A stretch of DNA of 64,000 nt, taken from contig JAOSKR010000004.1 in the NCBI GenBank assembly GCA_027493545.1, positions 248,001 to 312,000 of the forward strand, written 5' to 3'. Within the stretch, counting starts at the first letter, position 1. Each line of letters opens with the position of its first letter. A program made the translations under genes and the position numbers. The notes beneath the pieces were generated by a model. The model did no database searches and had not been told where the DNA came from. It saw only the letters and a list, made by a program, of their open reading frames with translations. Origin of the DNA: Roseovarius sp. (lineage in GTDB: Bacteria; Pseudomonadota; Alphaproteobacteria; Rhodobacterales; Rhodobacteraceae). Positions 21,827 to 32,888 of the stretch are shown here, in pieces.

Positions 21827-23204
21827 TCAGAAGAAGTCGATCGAGACCTGGAGCAGCTGCTCGACCCGGGTCACGTCCGCGGCCAGCGCGAAGATCACCA
21901 CCACGTCGCCGGCCTCGATCTTGAGCGCGCCGGAGGGTTTGACGATCTTGCCGGCCTTGCGCACCCCGGCCACCAGCACGCCCTCGGGAAAGTCGATGTC
22001 GCGCAGCGCGCTGCCGGCGATGGTCGAGGTCGACAGAACCTCGGCCTCGATCACCTCGGCCTCGGCATCGCCCAGCGAATAGACCGATTTCACCCGCCCG
22101 TGGCGGATGTGCCGCAGGATCGAGCTGACGGTGGTCGCGCGCGGATTGATGTAGGCGTCGATGCCCAGCGGTTCCATCAGCGGCAGCAGCGTCGGGTCGT
22201 TGATCAGCACGATGGCGAAGGGGCAGCCCGCGGCCTTGGCCCGCACCGCCGCCAGCATGTTGGTCTTGTCGTCGTCGGTCACCGTCAGGATGGCGTCGGC
22301 ACGGTCGATGCCGGCCTCGGTCAGAAGCGTCTCGTCAAGGCCGTCGCCGTTGAGCACGATGGTGCGCTCGAGCGCCTCGGCGGCCCGTTCGGCGCGGGCG
22401 CGGTCGCGTTCGATCACCTTGGCACGGGTGTGCCGGCCACGTTTTTCGAGCGCCTGCGCCACCGCCAGCCCGATATTGCCGCCGCCGACCACGACCGAGG
22501 CGTTCCTGCTTGCGGGTGGACTTGCCGAACACCTCCAGCGTGCGGGGGATGTCCTCGATCGGGGCAAAGACATAGGCCTCGTCACCGGCGAAGAGCTGAT
22601 CGCCCGCCTCGGGCGCAAAGAGCCGGCCCTCGCGGCGGATGCCCACGACCACCACGCGCAGGGTCGAGAAGAGGTCGGTGAGCTGGCGCAGCGGCGTGTT
22701 CAGAACCGGACAGTCGTCCTCGAGCCTGAGCCCCATCAGCTGCGCGTCGCCGTCGAGAAAGGTCTCGGTATCGAACGCCGCCGGCGCCGCCAGCCGCTGC
22801 AGCGCCGCATCGGCGACCTCGCGTTCGGGGCTGATCACCACGTCGATGGGCATGTGGTCGCGGCGATAGAGGTCGGAGTAGATCGCATCGAGATAGGACT
22901 GGCTGCGCAGCCGCGCGATCTTGCGCTGGATCGAGAACACCGAATGCGCCACCTGACAGGTCACCATGTTGACCTCGTCGGAATAGGTGGCGGCGATGAT
23001 CATGTCGGCATCGCGCGCCCCCGCGCGGCCGAGCACATCGGGATAGCTGGCAAAACCGGCAATGCCCTGCACGTCCAGCGTTTCGGCCGCGCGGCGCACC
23101 AGATCGGCGTTGCTGTCGACCACGGTGACATCGTTCTTCTCGCCGCTCAGGTGGCGGGCGATCTGCCATCCGACCTGACCGGCGCCGCAGATGATGACCT
23201 TCAT
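21827..23204 (-). CDS. trkA: Trk potassium transporter NAD-binding regulator TrkA (one frameshift)
   Basis: About 458 aa after correction, with the duplicated RCK layout: first Rossmann motif VIICGAGQVGWQIARHL, second VVVGGGNIGLAVAQALEK, each followed by a TrkA-C domain. An extra base near 22508 separates the halves. Peripheral subunit gating TrkH by NAD(H)/ATP binding. In Rhodobacteraceae trkA follows the ntr cluster, as here, although a plus-strand cyclase gene separates trkA from ntrX. Confidence 0.92.
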
Positions 23205-23390
23205 GGGCCTCGCCTCACAGCCTGTCCGGGCCCGTTGCATGACAGAAGGGGCAGGACCGGTCAATTGAATTGTCGGCCCTCCCGGGCGCACTGCGGAGCA
23301 TCGGGGAATGCCGGCCGGATCGGGGCTTGATCGCGCCGGGGGCGATGGGGTCTACTCGGGGCGCAATTGCGATAGCGGAGAGGCGGGCTG

Positions 23391-24323
23391 ATGACGGGAA
23401 CTCGGACTTTGCTCTGCCTTTGCCTGTGGCTCGCGGCGGCGGGCATCGCGACGGCACAGGAGGAGGCGGCGCCATCGCGTTTCGGAGCCGCCGACCGGGC
23501 CGGAGCCTCGGTGCTGATGACCGAAACCAACGCCATTCAGGCCGCCAACATCATCCGCCGTGGCAGGGTGGTATCGCTCGGGCGCGACTATCGCCCCGAC
23601 ATGCCGCAGACCCCGGGGCAGGACCTGCACCTGACGCAGATCCGCATGAGCCGCGACGGCAGCACCCGGATCGACACCCAGATCGACGGGCTGACCGCGC
23701 AGTCGGGCACCCGCCTCGTGGGACTCGGCCATATCGGCGCCGGCGGCGACGACGGGCCCGCGCGGTTCTATAACGGGCTTTCGGGCGCGGACATTCCGGC
23801 CGAGCTCGGCATCGAACGCGTCGCGCCCTTTTTCACCCGCGGCATCCTGATCGACATGGTCAGCCTGCGCGGCGGACAGATGGCGGCCGGCGACGAGATC
23901 ACCGTCACCGACATCGAGACCGCCCTCGACTGGTTCGGCGTCGATCCGCCCGGCAACGGCGACGCGGTGGTCTTTCACACCGGCTGGGGACAGCACTGGA
24001 TCGCCGACAACGATACCTACCTCGCGGGCAGCCCCGGCCTGGGGCTGGAGGCCGCGCGCTGGCTGATCGAGCGCGAGGTGGCGCTGGTGGGCATCGACAG
24101 CTGGAGCGTCGAGACGGTGGCGCCCGATGCCTCCCCGGACGCGCCGGCCGGCACCTTTCCGGTGCATCTGGCGCTGATCGCGGAGAACGGTGTCTTCGTG
24201 CATGAAAACCTCGAGACCGAACGCCTGATCGATGCCGAGATCGCCGAGTTCGCCTATATCTTCGCACCGGTGCCGATCACCGGCGCGACCGGCTCGATCG
24301 GGGCGCCGCTGGCGGTCTACTGA
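23391..24323 (+). CDS. Exported cyclase family protein (kynurenine-formamidase-like fold)
   Basis: 310 aa, intact. N-terminal signal peptide (LLCLCLWLAAAGIATAQ) suggests periplasmic location. The body resembles the metal-dependent cyclase/formamidase family (LVGLGHIGAGGDDG in place of the HxGTHxDxP metal motif; GDAVVFHTGWGQHW; GIDSWSVE). The metal motif is degenerate (HIGAGGDD), so activity is uncertain. Start ATG 23391 has GAGAGG upstream. It interrupts the usual ntrX-trkA order on the opposite strand. Confidence 0.75.
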   Translation: MTGTRTLLCLCLWLAAAGIATAQEEAAPSRFGAADRAGASVLMTETNAIQAANIIRRGRVVSLGRDYRPDMPQTPGQDLHLTQIRMSRDGSTRIDTQIDGLTAQSGTRLVGLGHIGAGGDDGPARFYNGLSGADIPAELGIERVAPFFTRGILIDMVSLRGGQMAAGDEITVTDIETALDWFGVDPPGNGDAVVFHTGWGQHWIADNDTYLAGSPGLGLEAARWLIEREVALVGIDSWSVETVAPDASPDAPAGTFPVHLALIAENGVFVHENLETERLIDAEIAEFAYIFAPVPITGATGSIGAPLAVY

Positions 24324-24370
24324 GCCGGGGCGCGTCCGTGCGGCGGTGCGCCCAAGGCGGGGGTGCGCCA

Positions 24371-24394
24371 TGAGTATTTTCGGGAAAGATGAAG
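24371..24394. repeat. Dispersed intergenic repeat, copy B (core only)
   Basis: Carries GAGTATTTTCGGGAAAGATG plus AAGG, the same core as copy A, between the convergent cyclase and ntrX genes. The GC-rich hairpins are missing. Confidence 0.6.
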
Positions 24395-24415
24395 GCAGGG
24401 GATGCGCACCCTCCT

Positions 24416-25813
24416 TCAGCCGGCGCTCTCGGCCGTGGTCTGGCGCGGGCTCTTCTGGCCGGTCACCACGCCCAGCGATTTGAGCTTGCGGTGCAGCGCG
24501 CTGCGTTCCATGCCGACGAATTCGGCGGTGCGGCTGATATTACCGCTGAAACGGTTGATCTGGGTCACCAGGTATTCACGCTCGAACGCCTCGCGCGCCT
24601 CGCGCAGGGGCAGCGTCGCCACCGTGCCCGACAGCACCACGCGGCCCTCATCATCCGTTGCGCCGGTCTCGCCCGGCAATTCGCGCGCCGCGATCTCGCC
24701 GTTCGTATCGCCCAGGATCAGCACCCGCTCGATCACGTTTCGGAGCTGGCGCACGTTGCCCGGCCAGCTCATCGTCTGCAGCAATGCCGCCGCCTCCTCG
24801 CTCAGCGTTCGCAGCGGCAGGCCCTGCTCGCGGTTGAGCTGTTCGATGAAATGCGCCGCCAGCGCGGGGATGTCCTCGCGCCGCTCCTCGAGGCCCGGAA
24901 CCCCGATCGGCACCACGTTGAGCCGGTGGAAGAGTTCGCGGCGAAAACGCCCGGCCTCGATTTCGGTCTCGAGATCGCGCCCGGTGGACGATATCACCCG
25001 CAGATCGACCTGCACCTTGTTCGCGCCGCCAACGCGCAGAAAGGTCTGATCGACCAGCACGCGCAGGATCTTGGACTGGGTGCCGGGCGGCATGTCGGCA
25101 ACCTCGTCGAAATAGATCACCCCGCCATTGGCCTCTTCCAGCAGCCCCGGCTCGACCCCGCGCTCGTCGCTCTCGCGGCCAAACAGCACCTCTTCCATGC
25201 GGTCGGGCTCGATCGAGGCGCAGGCGACCGACACGAACGGCCCCTCGGCGCGGTTCGAGCGGGCGTGAATGTAGCGCGCTGCCAGTTCCTTGCCGCAGCC
25301 CGAGGCGCCGGTCAGCATCACCCGGCCGTTCGATCTGGTCACCTTGTCGAGCTGACCTACCAGCGCGCGGAAGGCGGGGCTGTCGCCCAGCATCTCGGCC
25401 GGCTCGGCGCCGCGGCGCTTGAGCGCGATGTTCTCGCGCCGCAGGCGGCTGGTCTCCATCGCCCGGCGGATCACCACCAGGAGCTGGTCGATGTTGAACG
25501 GCTTTTCGATGAAGTCGTAGGCGCCCTGCTTGATCGCGGCCACGGCGATCTCGATGTTGCCGTGCCCCGAGATGATGACCACGGGCACGTCCGGGTAGTC
25601 GCGCTTGACGATCTTGAGGATGTCGATGCCATCCATGTTGCTGTCCTTGAGCCAGATGTCGAGGATCAGCATCCCCGGCGGCTCGGCCGCAATCGCGACC
25701 ATGCAGTCCTCGGAACTGCCCGCCAGGCGGGTGGTAAAGCCCTCGTCCTTCAGGATGTCCGAGATCAGTTCCCGGATGTCCCGTTCGTCGTCGACAATCA
25801 GAATATCGCTCAT
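24416..25813 (-). CDS. ntrX: Nitrogen-related response regulator NtrX
   Basis: 465 aa, intact. Receiver domain (ILIVDDERDIRELI, phospho-site in LILDIWLKDSN), AAA+ domain (Walker A GASGCGKELAARYIH, Walker B GGVIYFDEVADMP), and Fis-type helix-turn-helix (NISRTAEFVGMERSALHRKL). The loop that should carry GAFTGA reads FGRESDERGVEPG, so the sigma-54 contact is absent. Start ATG 25813 has GAGG five bases upstream. Seven bases after the ntrY stop; partner of NtrY. Confidence 0.93.
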   Translation of the reverse strand: MSDILIVDDERDIRELISDILKDEGFTTRLAGSSEDCMVAIAAEPPGMLILDIWLKDSNMDGIDILKIVKRDYPDVPVVIISGHGNIEIAVAAIKQGAYDFIEKPFNIDQLLVVIRRAMETSRLRRENIALKRRGAEPAEMLGDSPAFRALVGQLDKVTRSNGRVMLTGASGCGKELAARYIHARSNRAEGPFVSVACASIEPDRMEEVLFGRESDERGVEPGLLEEANGGVIYFDEVADMPPGTQSKILRVLVDQTFLRVGGANKVQVDLRVISSTGRDLETEIEAGRFRRELFHRLNVVPIGVPGLEERREDIPALAAHFIEQLNREQGLPLRTLSEEAAALLQTMSWPGNVRQLRNVIERVLILGDTNGEIAARELPGETGATDDEGRVVLSGTVATLPLREAREAFEREYLVTQINRFSGNISRTAEFVGMERSALHRKLKSLGVVTGQKSPRQTTAESAG

Positions 25814-25820
25814 CTCAACC

Positions 25821-28082
25821 TCATACCGCCTGTTTGTTGTCATCCCTCTGCGCCGCGGCCAGCGGCAGCCGGATGACCGCCTGCGCGCCGGCATGCGTGC
25901 CCGGCGCAAAGGGCGGCGCATCCTCGAGCGCCAGCGTGCCGCCATGTTCCTCGATGATCTTCTTCACGATCGGCAGCCCCAGCCCGGTGCCCTTTTCGCG
26001 CGTGGTCACGTATGGTTCGAAAAGACGCGTCCGATCCTCGGGCAGTCCGATGCCGTTGTCGGCGATCGCGATCACCGCCATGCCGTCCTCGATCCGGCTG
26101 GTCACCCGCACGCATGGCTCGAATCCTTCGGGCGCGCCTTTTTCCTTGATACCCTCAATTGCCTCGCCGGCGTTTTTCAGAAGGTTCGTCAGCGCCTGGC
26201 TGATCATCGTCGCATCGAGGTCGGCCAGAATCGCATCGGCGCCATAGTCTGTCTCGAACCGGACCTCGGGCTGGCCCGCTTCCTGCAGCGTCACCGCCTC
26301 GCGCAGCAGCGCGGCCAGATCCTGCTGGCTGGTCTGCGGCTCGGGCATCCGCGCGAATTTCGAGAACTCGTCGACGATCCGGCGCAGATCGTCGGTCTGG
26401 CGCACGATCACGCCGGTCAGCTGTTCGAGATCCGCCGCCTCGGCCTCGTCGAGCGCGCGGCCGAACTTGCGCGCGATGCGCTGGGCCGAGAGCTTGATCG
26501 GCGTGAGCGGGTTCTTGATCTCGTGGGCGATGCGGCGCGCGACATCGCCCCAGTGCGGCCATGCGCTGGGCCGAGACCAGTCGGTGACGTCGTCGAAGGC
26601 CACGACATAGCCCTCGCGCTTGCCATCCTCGCTCTGGCGTGTCGACATCCGCACCAGCAGGTGTTCCATGCGCCCGCCACGCCCGACCTTGATCTCTTCC
26701 TGCACGAAACCGCCGGGGCTGCCCCTGAGGCGCTCGAAGAGGGGTCCGAACTCGGGTACCGTAAGGCTGAGGGACAGCGACCGGCGGTCGCCCTCCTGCC
26801 AGTCGAGCAGCCTTTCGGCGGCGCGGTTGACGAAGGCCACCCGCCCGTTCGAATCGAGCCCCACCACCCCCGACGAGACCGACCCCAGCACCGAGTCAAA
26901 GAGCCGCCGGCGGCGCTCGATCTGCTCGGTATTGGCCAGAGCCGTTCGCGCTGGCGCTTGAGCTGCCGGGTCATCTGGTTGAAATAGCTCGACAGCATGG
27001 CGATTTCGTCGCCGCCGCCCTCTTCGCGCACATGTACGTCGAGATCGCCCTCGCCCACCCGCTGCGCGGCGCTGGTCAGCCGCCCGACCGGCCGCGACAG
27101 GCGCTCGGCGAACCACATCCCCAGCCACACCGCCGCCAGGATCAGGATCACCGCAAAGCCCAGGTAGAGCAGCCCGAACTCGAAGAGCAGCCGCCCGCGT
27201 TCGCTCTCGCGCTGCTTGTAGAAGTGCGCGGTCTCCCCGGGTGTCGTCGAGCAGGTTGAGGATGGCGCCGTCGACCTTGCGGCTGACATAGAGGTACCGG
27301 TCGGGGATTTCCGCAAGCGGGATCAGCGCGCGGAACTCGTCGTTGTCCCAGTCGCGGATCACCAGTACGCCCTCGGCGATGGCCTCTTCGATCTGGGCGC
27401 GGCTGGGTTCCTCGTAATCGAAAAGGTATGAACGCTCGCCACGGGCACGGATATCGCCGGTGCCGTCGATCACGTAAGCCTCGCGCAGCCCGCGCTGAAT
27501 CTCGCGCTGCCCGCGCGACAGGATCTGCCGGATCTGGCCGTCATCCAGGAAAACCGCGGCGCGCTTGGTGGCGTCGATGAGCGAGGCGAGCGCACGGGCG
27601 TCTGTCACCAGATCGCGGCGGTGTTCCTCCTCATAGGCCCGGGCGGCGGCGACCGAGCTGTCGACCACCCGCCCGACGCGGTCGGAAAACCACGCCTCGA
27701 GCCCCATGTTGACCGACAGGGTGGCAAAGACCGCCACCGCGATCGTGGGCAGGAGCGCCATGCCGGCAAAGACGCCGGTCAGCCGCAGATGCAGCCGCGA
27801 GCCGGCCGAATGCCGGCGCCGCGCCGCGATCATCTGCACCAGTTGCCGCAGGACCAGCGCCGCGACGATGATCACGTAGACCATGTCGCTGAGCAGCACG
27901 ATACGCAGCACGTCGGACGCGGCGCCCTGATCGAGCGGCCCCATGACCAGATAGGTGGCAAGCGTCAGAACCGGCCCGAGGACCACCAGCCCGAAGGTTG
28001 CAAAGGTACGCACCCGGCGCTGCCGTCGCAGCCGGCTGACGGTGTCCCATGAAAACTGCCGTGTCCCGCTCGCCACGGACAT
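25821..28082 (-). CDS. ntrY: Sensor histidine kinase NtrY (two compensated frameshift pairs)
   Basis: 753 aa. N-terminal membrane segments, a large periplasmic sensor region, then a further membrane segment and HAMP, PAS, DHp ([22 protein letters not shown], His in HE) and HATPase (ADNGIGLPEDRTRLF, EKGTGLGLPIVKKI). Two stretches are read in the wrong frame. Between about 27235 and 26940 the last membrane segment and HAMP are scrambled; the other frame gives FGLLYLGFAVILILAAVW and AERLSRPVGRLTSAAQRVGE. Between about 26578 and 26560 the corrected text is DLVSAQRMAAWGDVARR. Kinase partner of NtrX. Confidence 0.9.
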   Translation of the reverse strand: MSVASGTRQFSWDTVSRLRRQRRVRTFATFGLVVLGPVLTLATYLVMGPLDQGAASDVLRIVLLSDMVYVIIVAALVLRQLVQMIAARRRHSAGSRLHLRLTGVFAGMALLPTIAVAVFATLSVNMGLEAWFSDRVGRVVDSSVAAARAYEEEHRRDLVTDARALASLIDATKRAAVFLDDGQIRQILSRGQREIQRGLREAYVIDGTGDIRARGERSYLFDYEEPSRAQIEEAIAEGVLVIRDWDNDEFRALIPLAEIPDRYLYVSRKVDGAILNLLDDTRGDRALLQAARERTRAAALRVRAALPGLCGDPDPGGGVAGDVVRRAPVAAGRAADQRRAAGGRGRSRRTCARRGRRRRNRHAVELFQPDDPAAQAPARTALANTEQIERRRRLFDSVLGSVSSGVVGLDSNGRVAFVNRAAERLLDWQEGDRRSLSLSLTVPEFGPLFERLRGSPGGFVQEEIKVGRGGRMEHLLVRMSTRQSEDGKREGYVVAFDDVTDWSRPSAWPHWGDVARRIAHEIKNPLTPIKLSAQRIARKFGRALDEAEAADLEQLTGVIVRQTDDLRRIVDEFSKFARMPEPQTSQQDLAALLREAVTLQEAGQPEVRFETDYGADAILADLDATMISQALTNLLKNAGEAIEGIKEKGAPEGFEPCVRVTSRIEDGMAVIAIADNGIGLPEDRTRLFEPYVTTREKGTGLGLPIVKKIIEEHGGTLALEDAPPFAPGTHAGAQAVIRLPLAAAQRDDNKQAV

Positions 28083-28175
28083 CCCCCATCAGCTTGTGCG
28101 TTCGTTGCGGTCACCCGCAATATCTGTACCTGCGCACCAGATTGGCCCAATTCGGCCACAGGTCCTGTTGCAGTT

Positions 28176-29537
28176 TTACATCAACTTGCGGCGGCGTGTC
28201 ACGCGAATATCCAGATCGGTGATCTTCTTGCGCAGGGTATTGCGGTTGATGCCCAGAAGGTCGGCGCATCTGGCCTGGTTGCCGCCGGTGGCGTCGAGTG
28301 CGATTTCGATCAGCGGCAGTTCGATCTCGCGCAGGATGCGGGCGTACAGGCCGGGCGGCGGCATCGTGTCGCCATGCAGGTCGAAATAGCGCCGCAAATG
28401 ATCCGCGACCGACGCCACGAGAGTGCCACCGTCGCCCGCCACCGCAGGGGGCTCGCCGCCGGGCTGGCCGGCCAGCGCGGCCTCGACCTCGGCGCGTGTG
28501 ATCTCGGTGCCGCGCGCGGTCAGCCCCAGACGCCTGACAAGGTTCTTCAACTGGCGCACGTTGCCGGGCCAGCCATGGGCGCACAGGAACTCGACCGCGC
28601 CGGGCGACAGCACCCGCGAGGGCTGGCCAGACCGCTCGGCCGCAGCCAGGAAATGCGCCGCGAGGTGCGGTATGTCGTCGATACGCGCACTGAGCGACGG
28701 CACCTCGACCGTTGTCCCCGCAAGACGGTAGTAGAGATCGGCGCGAAGTCCCTCCCCGTCCCCGGTCAGCGTGCGCTGGCTGGTGGCGAGAAACCGCGGC
28801 GCGGGATCGCCCGGCGCATCGATCATCCTCACCGCCCGCATCTGCGCATCGCGGTCGAGGTCGCCGACCTCGTCAAACACCACCGTGCCGCCGCGGGAGC
28901 GCGACACAAGCCGCGCCAGGCCGTCGGCATCGGCCAGATCGGCTGACGTGACGGTAACATACGGAAGCGCGCGGCGGTCCGAAAGGTCGTGTATCGTCCG
29001 CGCGATCAGCGATTTTCCAACCCCCGAAGCGCCGCCGATCAGCACCGGCAGGTCGCTGTGCAGGAGGCGCGCCACATCGCGGAAAAGTGCCTGCATCGCG
29101 GGTGTGCGGCCGATGAGCGGCAGCTCTTCGAGGTCCATGTCGTCGGCTGCCGCGCCGGGCGCCGCGCCGCCGCCCCGTGCCTCCAGCGCGCGCGCGACCC
29201 GCTTCATCAGCTCGGGCAGATCGAAGGGCTTCGGCAGATAGTCGAAGGCCGCGGCCTGCTCGGCCCGAATCGCGGTCAGGATGGTGTTTTGCGCCGAAAT
29301 CACGATCACCGGCAGGCCGGGGCGGTCGGCGGCGATCTTCGGCAGCATTTCCAGCCCGTTGCCGTCAGGCATCCGGACATCGGTGATGATGGCGTCGCCC
29401 CGTCCCTCGGCCACCCAGCGCATCAGCGTCGTGAGCGAGCTGGTGGCATGCACCCGGCAGCCCGCCCGCGTCAGCGCCTGGGTCAGCACCGTGCGGATGG
29501 TGCGGTCATCGTCGGCGACCAGAACCGTGCCGTCCAT
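28176..29537 (-). CDS. ntrC: Nitrogen regulation response regulator NtrC (GAFTGA-less type)
   Basis: 453 aa, intact. Receiver ([13 protein letters not shown], phospho-site in [11 protein letters not shown]), AAA+ domain (Walker [17 protein letters not shown], Walker [16 protein letters not shown]), HTH at the C-terminus ([20 protein letters not shown]). The GAFTGA loop is missing: the text goes from [14 protein letters not shown] to [12 protein letters not shown]. capsulatus NtrC is known to lack it and to activate sigma-70 RNA polymerase. ATG 29537 overlaps the ntrB stop (TGATG). Confidence 0.93.
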   Translation of the reverse strand: MDGTVLVADDDRTIRTVLTQALTRAGCRVHATSSLTTLMRWVAEGRGDAIITDVRMPDGNGLEMLPKIAADRPGLPVIVISAQNTILTAIRAEQAAAFDYLPKPFDLPELMKRVARALEARGGGAAPGAAADDMDLEELPLIGRTPAMQALFRDVARLLHSDLPVLIGGASGVGKSLIARTIHDLSDRRALPYVTVTSADLADADGLARLVSRSRGGTVVFDEVGDLDRDAQMRAVRMIDAPGDPAPRFLATSQRTLTGDGEGLRADLYYRLAGTTVEVPSLSARIDDIPHLAAHFLAAAERSGQPSRVLSPGAVEFLCAHGWPGNVRQLKNLVRRLGLTARGTEITRAEVEAALAGQPGGEPPAVAGDGGTLVASVADHLRRYFDLHGDTMPPPGLYARILREIELPLIEIALDATGGNQARCADLLGINRNTLRKKITDLDIRVTRRRKLM

Positions 29538-30609
29538 CAGCTTTCCTCCCCGGTACCCGCGAGCGGCAACGAGACGCGAAAGACCGTGCGCCCCGGCTCC
29601 GACGAAACCGCGATCCAGCCATCATGGTCCGAAACGATCCGCGCCGCCAGTGCCAGCCCCAGCCCGGTCCCGGTCTCGCGCCCCGACACGAACGGATCGA
29701 AGATCGCATCGGCGATCTCGGGCGGCAGGCCGGGGCCGTCGTCGATGACCTCGATCTGCAGCGGCAGCGACCGCCCCGGCCCCGGGCCCTCGCGGCGCCT
29801 GAGCGACGGCTCGTAGAAGGTGCGCAGCGTGATCGTGCCGCCGCCCTCGCCCGCGGCCTCGGCGGCGTTGCGCACGAGGTTGCCAAAGACCTGGGCGAGC
29901 TGTTCGGCATCCCCAGCGCGGGCGGCAGCGAGGGGTCGTAATCCTCGATCAGGTCCATATGGGCGGCAAATCCCACCGCCGCCGAACGCCGCGCGCGGTC
30001 GAGCACGTCGTGGATGTTGACCGCTGCGAGCCTCGGCGCGGCGAGGGAGCCGACCTCCCCGACCCGGTCGAGCAGCGCCACGATACGGCGGGCCTCGCTG
30101 ACGATCAGGTCGGTCAGTTCGCGGTCCCCGCCCGCAAGCGACATCGACAGCAGTTGCGCCGCGCCGGTGATGCCGGCAAGCGGGTTCTTGATCTCATGGG
30201 CCAGCATCCCGGTCACGCCGATGGCCGAACGCGCGGCGGCCCCGGCCGACCGGCCCTGGCCGACCCGGCCGGCCATCTCGCGCGGCGAGACCAGCATGAT
30301 CATCCGCCTGCCAATCCCGGTCAGTGGCGCGATCTGCAGGTTGCACAGGACCGGCGGGCGCCCGGCGGGGCCGACCTGGACGTCGTTGACGAAAAGCGCG
30401 GTACCGTCGCGGCGGGCGCGCGCCAGCGCCTCGTCGAGCGGCGCGTCGATCGCCAGCCGGTCCCAGACCGGCTGACCAGCCAGCGCGCGCGCCGAGGCCA
30501 TCAGGAAGCCTTCGGCGGCGGGGTTGGTGCGCAGGATGCGGTCGGCGGCGTCCAGCACCAGCGCCGGCACCGGCAGCGAGGTCCAGAGCGTATCGTCGTC
30601 CACGCTCAC
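29537..30609 (-). CDS. ntrB: Nitrogen sensor histidine kinase NtrB (one frameshift)
   Basis: About 357 aa cytoplasmic kinase with PAS domain ([20 protein letters not shown]), DHp ([20 protein letters not shown]) and HATPase ([42 protein letters not shown]). A G4 run near 29915 should be G5; correction gives [18 protein letters not shown]. Starts at GTG 30609, overlapping the dusB stop (GTGA). Phosphorylates NtrC under nitrogen limitation. Confidence 0.92.
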
Positions 30610-31601
30610 GCCGCCGCCCTTTCGGTTTCGCCGAACGCATCGGGCAGCAGCCGCAGCACCTGCGCCGGCGTCTCGGCCGTCAGCACAAGGCGGCGCAACC
30701 CGGCATCGGCGCGGGCGGCATCCATGTACCAGCCCAGATGCTTGCGCGCGACGCGCGCGCCCAGGGCAGTGCCGTAAAAACCCAGCATCGCCTCGTAGTG
30801 CCCCGCCACCATGTCCGCGAGCGCCGCACCCCGCGGCACGATCGGCGCCGGCGCCCCGAACATCGCCTGCGCCACCTCGGCCAGCAGCCACGGCCGCCCC
30901 CGCGCCGCGCGCCCGATCATCACCCCGTCCGCGCCCGACAAGCCCCGCGCCCGCGCCGCACTGACCGGCCCGCCGATGTCGCCATTGGCGATCAGGGGAA
31001 TGCGCACCGCCTCGCGCACCTCGGCGATCGCCGTCCAGTCGGCGTGCCCGGTATAGAACTGGCAACGGGTGCGGCCGTGAACGGTGATCATCGCGATGCC
31101 CGCCGCCTCGGCCCGCCGCGCGATCAGGGCCGCGTTGCGGCTTTCGTCGTCCCAGCCGAGCCGCATCTTGAGCGTGACCGGCACCGCGACCGCGCCCACC
31201 ACCGCCTCGATCAGCCGCAGCGCGTGGTCGGGATCACGCATCAGGGCCGAACCGCTGGCACCCGATCCGCGCGCCGAGGTCACCTTGCGCGCCGGGCAGC
31301 CCATGTTGATGTCGATGATGCGCGCGCCCATCGCCTCGACCATGCGCGCGGCCTCGGCCATCCAGCGCGCCTCGCAGCCGGCAAGCTGCACCGCCGTACC
31401 GGCCGCCCCCGGCGCCAGTTCGGCCTTTTCGCGCACGCCGGGGCGGGCGGTCACCATCTCGCGGCTGGCGATCATCTCGCTCACCACCAGCCCGGCGCCA
31501 AAGCCCGCCACCAGCCGGCGGAACGGCAGGTCGGTGATCCCCGCCATCGGGGCCAGCAAGACGGCCGGGCCGGGCACGATATCGGCAAGCGTGACGGTCA
31601 A
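30606..31601 (-). CDS. dusB: tRNA-dihydrouridine synthase DusB (NifR3)
   Basis: 331 aa, intact. Flavin TIM barrel: [37 protein letters not shown] (catalytic Cys in GCPA), [31 protein letters not shown] start it at TTG 31601 because AAGGA lies eight bases in front and homology begins there; the ATG at 31670 adds a non-conserved leader. First gene of the classic nifR3-ntrB-ntrC operon. Confidence 0.92.
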   Translation of the reverse strand: MTVTLADIVPGPAVLLAPMAGITDLPFRRLVAGFGAGLVVSEMIASREMVTARPGVREKAELAPGAAGTAVQLAGCEARWMAEAARMVEAMGARIIDINMGCPARKVTSARGSGASGSALMRDPDHALRLIEAVVGAVAVPVTLKMRLGWDDESRNAALIARRAEAAGIAMITVHGRTRCQFYTGHADWTAIAEVREAVRIPLIANGDIGGPVSAARARGLSGADGVMIGRAARGRPWLLAEVAQAMFGAPAPIVPRGAALADMVAGHYEAMLGFYGTALGARVARKHLGWYMDAARADAGLRRLVLTAETPAQVLRLLPDAFGETERAAA

Positions 31602-31748
31602 GCGCCCAATCCTTGTGCAGCGCTCCCTGTTTAGGCGCGCCGACCGGAAAGAGCAACGTTCCCGCACCATCCGCGGATCGCGGTGCGCGGCATGCGCGGA
31701 TGTGGCGGGCGTATTGCAACGGCTGGCCCGCGCAAGCTATCAGGGCGC

Positions 31749-32878
31749 ATGAGCATCGCCGCCATCATCGTCGCCGCCGGGCGCGGCAGCCGCGCCGAAA
31801 GCGCCGTGCCCAAGCAGTGGCAGCGCCTCGGCGGGCGCCGGGTGATCGACCTCACGCTGGCGGCGTTCGCGGCGGTGGGCGCCGTCGGGCGCGTGGTGGT
31901 GGTGGTGCACTCCGACGACATGGACCGGATCGCAACGGGGCCGGGTGTCGAGGCGGTCGCGGGCGGCGCCACGCGCGCGGCATCAGTGCGCAACGGATTG
32001 GAACACCTGAAAAATTACGGCATCACCCACGTGCTGATCCACGACGCCGCGCGCTGTTGCCTCCGTCCCGCGCTGATCGAGCGGGTGATTGCCGCGCTGC
32101 AGGGGGTGCCGCTGCCGCCGCCCCGGCGCTGCCCGTCACCGACGCACTCTGGCGGGGCGAGGCGGGCCGGGTCACCGGCACCGCCGATCGTGCCGGGCTC
32201 TTCGCCGCGCAGACGCCGCAGGGCTTTGCCTTCGACGCCATCCTCGCCGCCCACCGCGCCCATGCCGGGCCCGCCGACGACGACGTCGCCATCGCCCGCG
32301 CGGCGGGGATCGAGGTCGTAATCGTCGCGGGCGACGCCGACAACATCAAGATCACCCATCCGGGCGACTTCGCCCGCGCGCAAAGGATCCTCGACGTGAC
32401 GGACATCCGTATCGGCACCGGCTTTGACGTGCACCGCTTCGGCCCCGGCGACGCGGTCACGCTCTGCGGCATTTCGATCCCCCACGGGCGGGGCTTGCAG
32501 GGGCATTCGGACGCCGATGTCGGGCTGCACGCGCTCACCGATGCCATCTATGGCGCGCTGGCCGAGGGCGATATCGGCCGCCACTTCCCGCCCTCCGAGC
32601 CGCGCTGGAAAGGCGCCGACAGCGCGGTCTTTCTGCGCCACGCCGCGGCGCTCGTGCGCGATCGGGGCTACCGCATCGGCAACATCGACGTCACGCTGAT
32701 CTGCGAACAGCCCAGGATCGGCCCCCATGCCGAGGCGATGCGCGCCCGTATCGCCGAGATCACCGGAACCGACCTGGCCCGCGTCTCGGTCAAGGCCACC
32801 ACGACCGAGCGGCTGGGCTTCACCGGCCGCGAGGAGGGCATCGCCGCGCAGGCGGCGGTGACGCTGGTGGCATCATGA
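31749..32878 (+). CDS. ispDF: Bifunctional IspD/IspF of the MEP isoprenoid pathway (one frameshift)
   Basis: About 376 aa. IspD half: [39 protein letters not shown]. IspF half: [67 protein letters not shown] base is missing near 32105 in IspD. The fused enzyme makes CDP-methylerythritol and then the cyclodiphosphate. Divergent from dusB; pgpA follows 10 bases later. Confidence 0.93.
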
Positions 32879-32888
32879 GGACCGCGTC

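Noticed and set aside
26417..27316. Idea of programmed frameshifting in ntrY
   Set aside because: The out-and-back shifts have no slippery heptamer or stimulatory structure and match the window-wide pattern of base errors.
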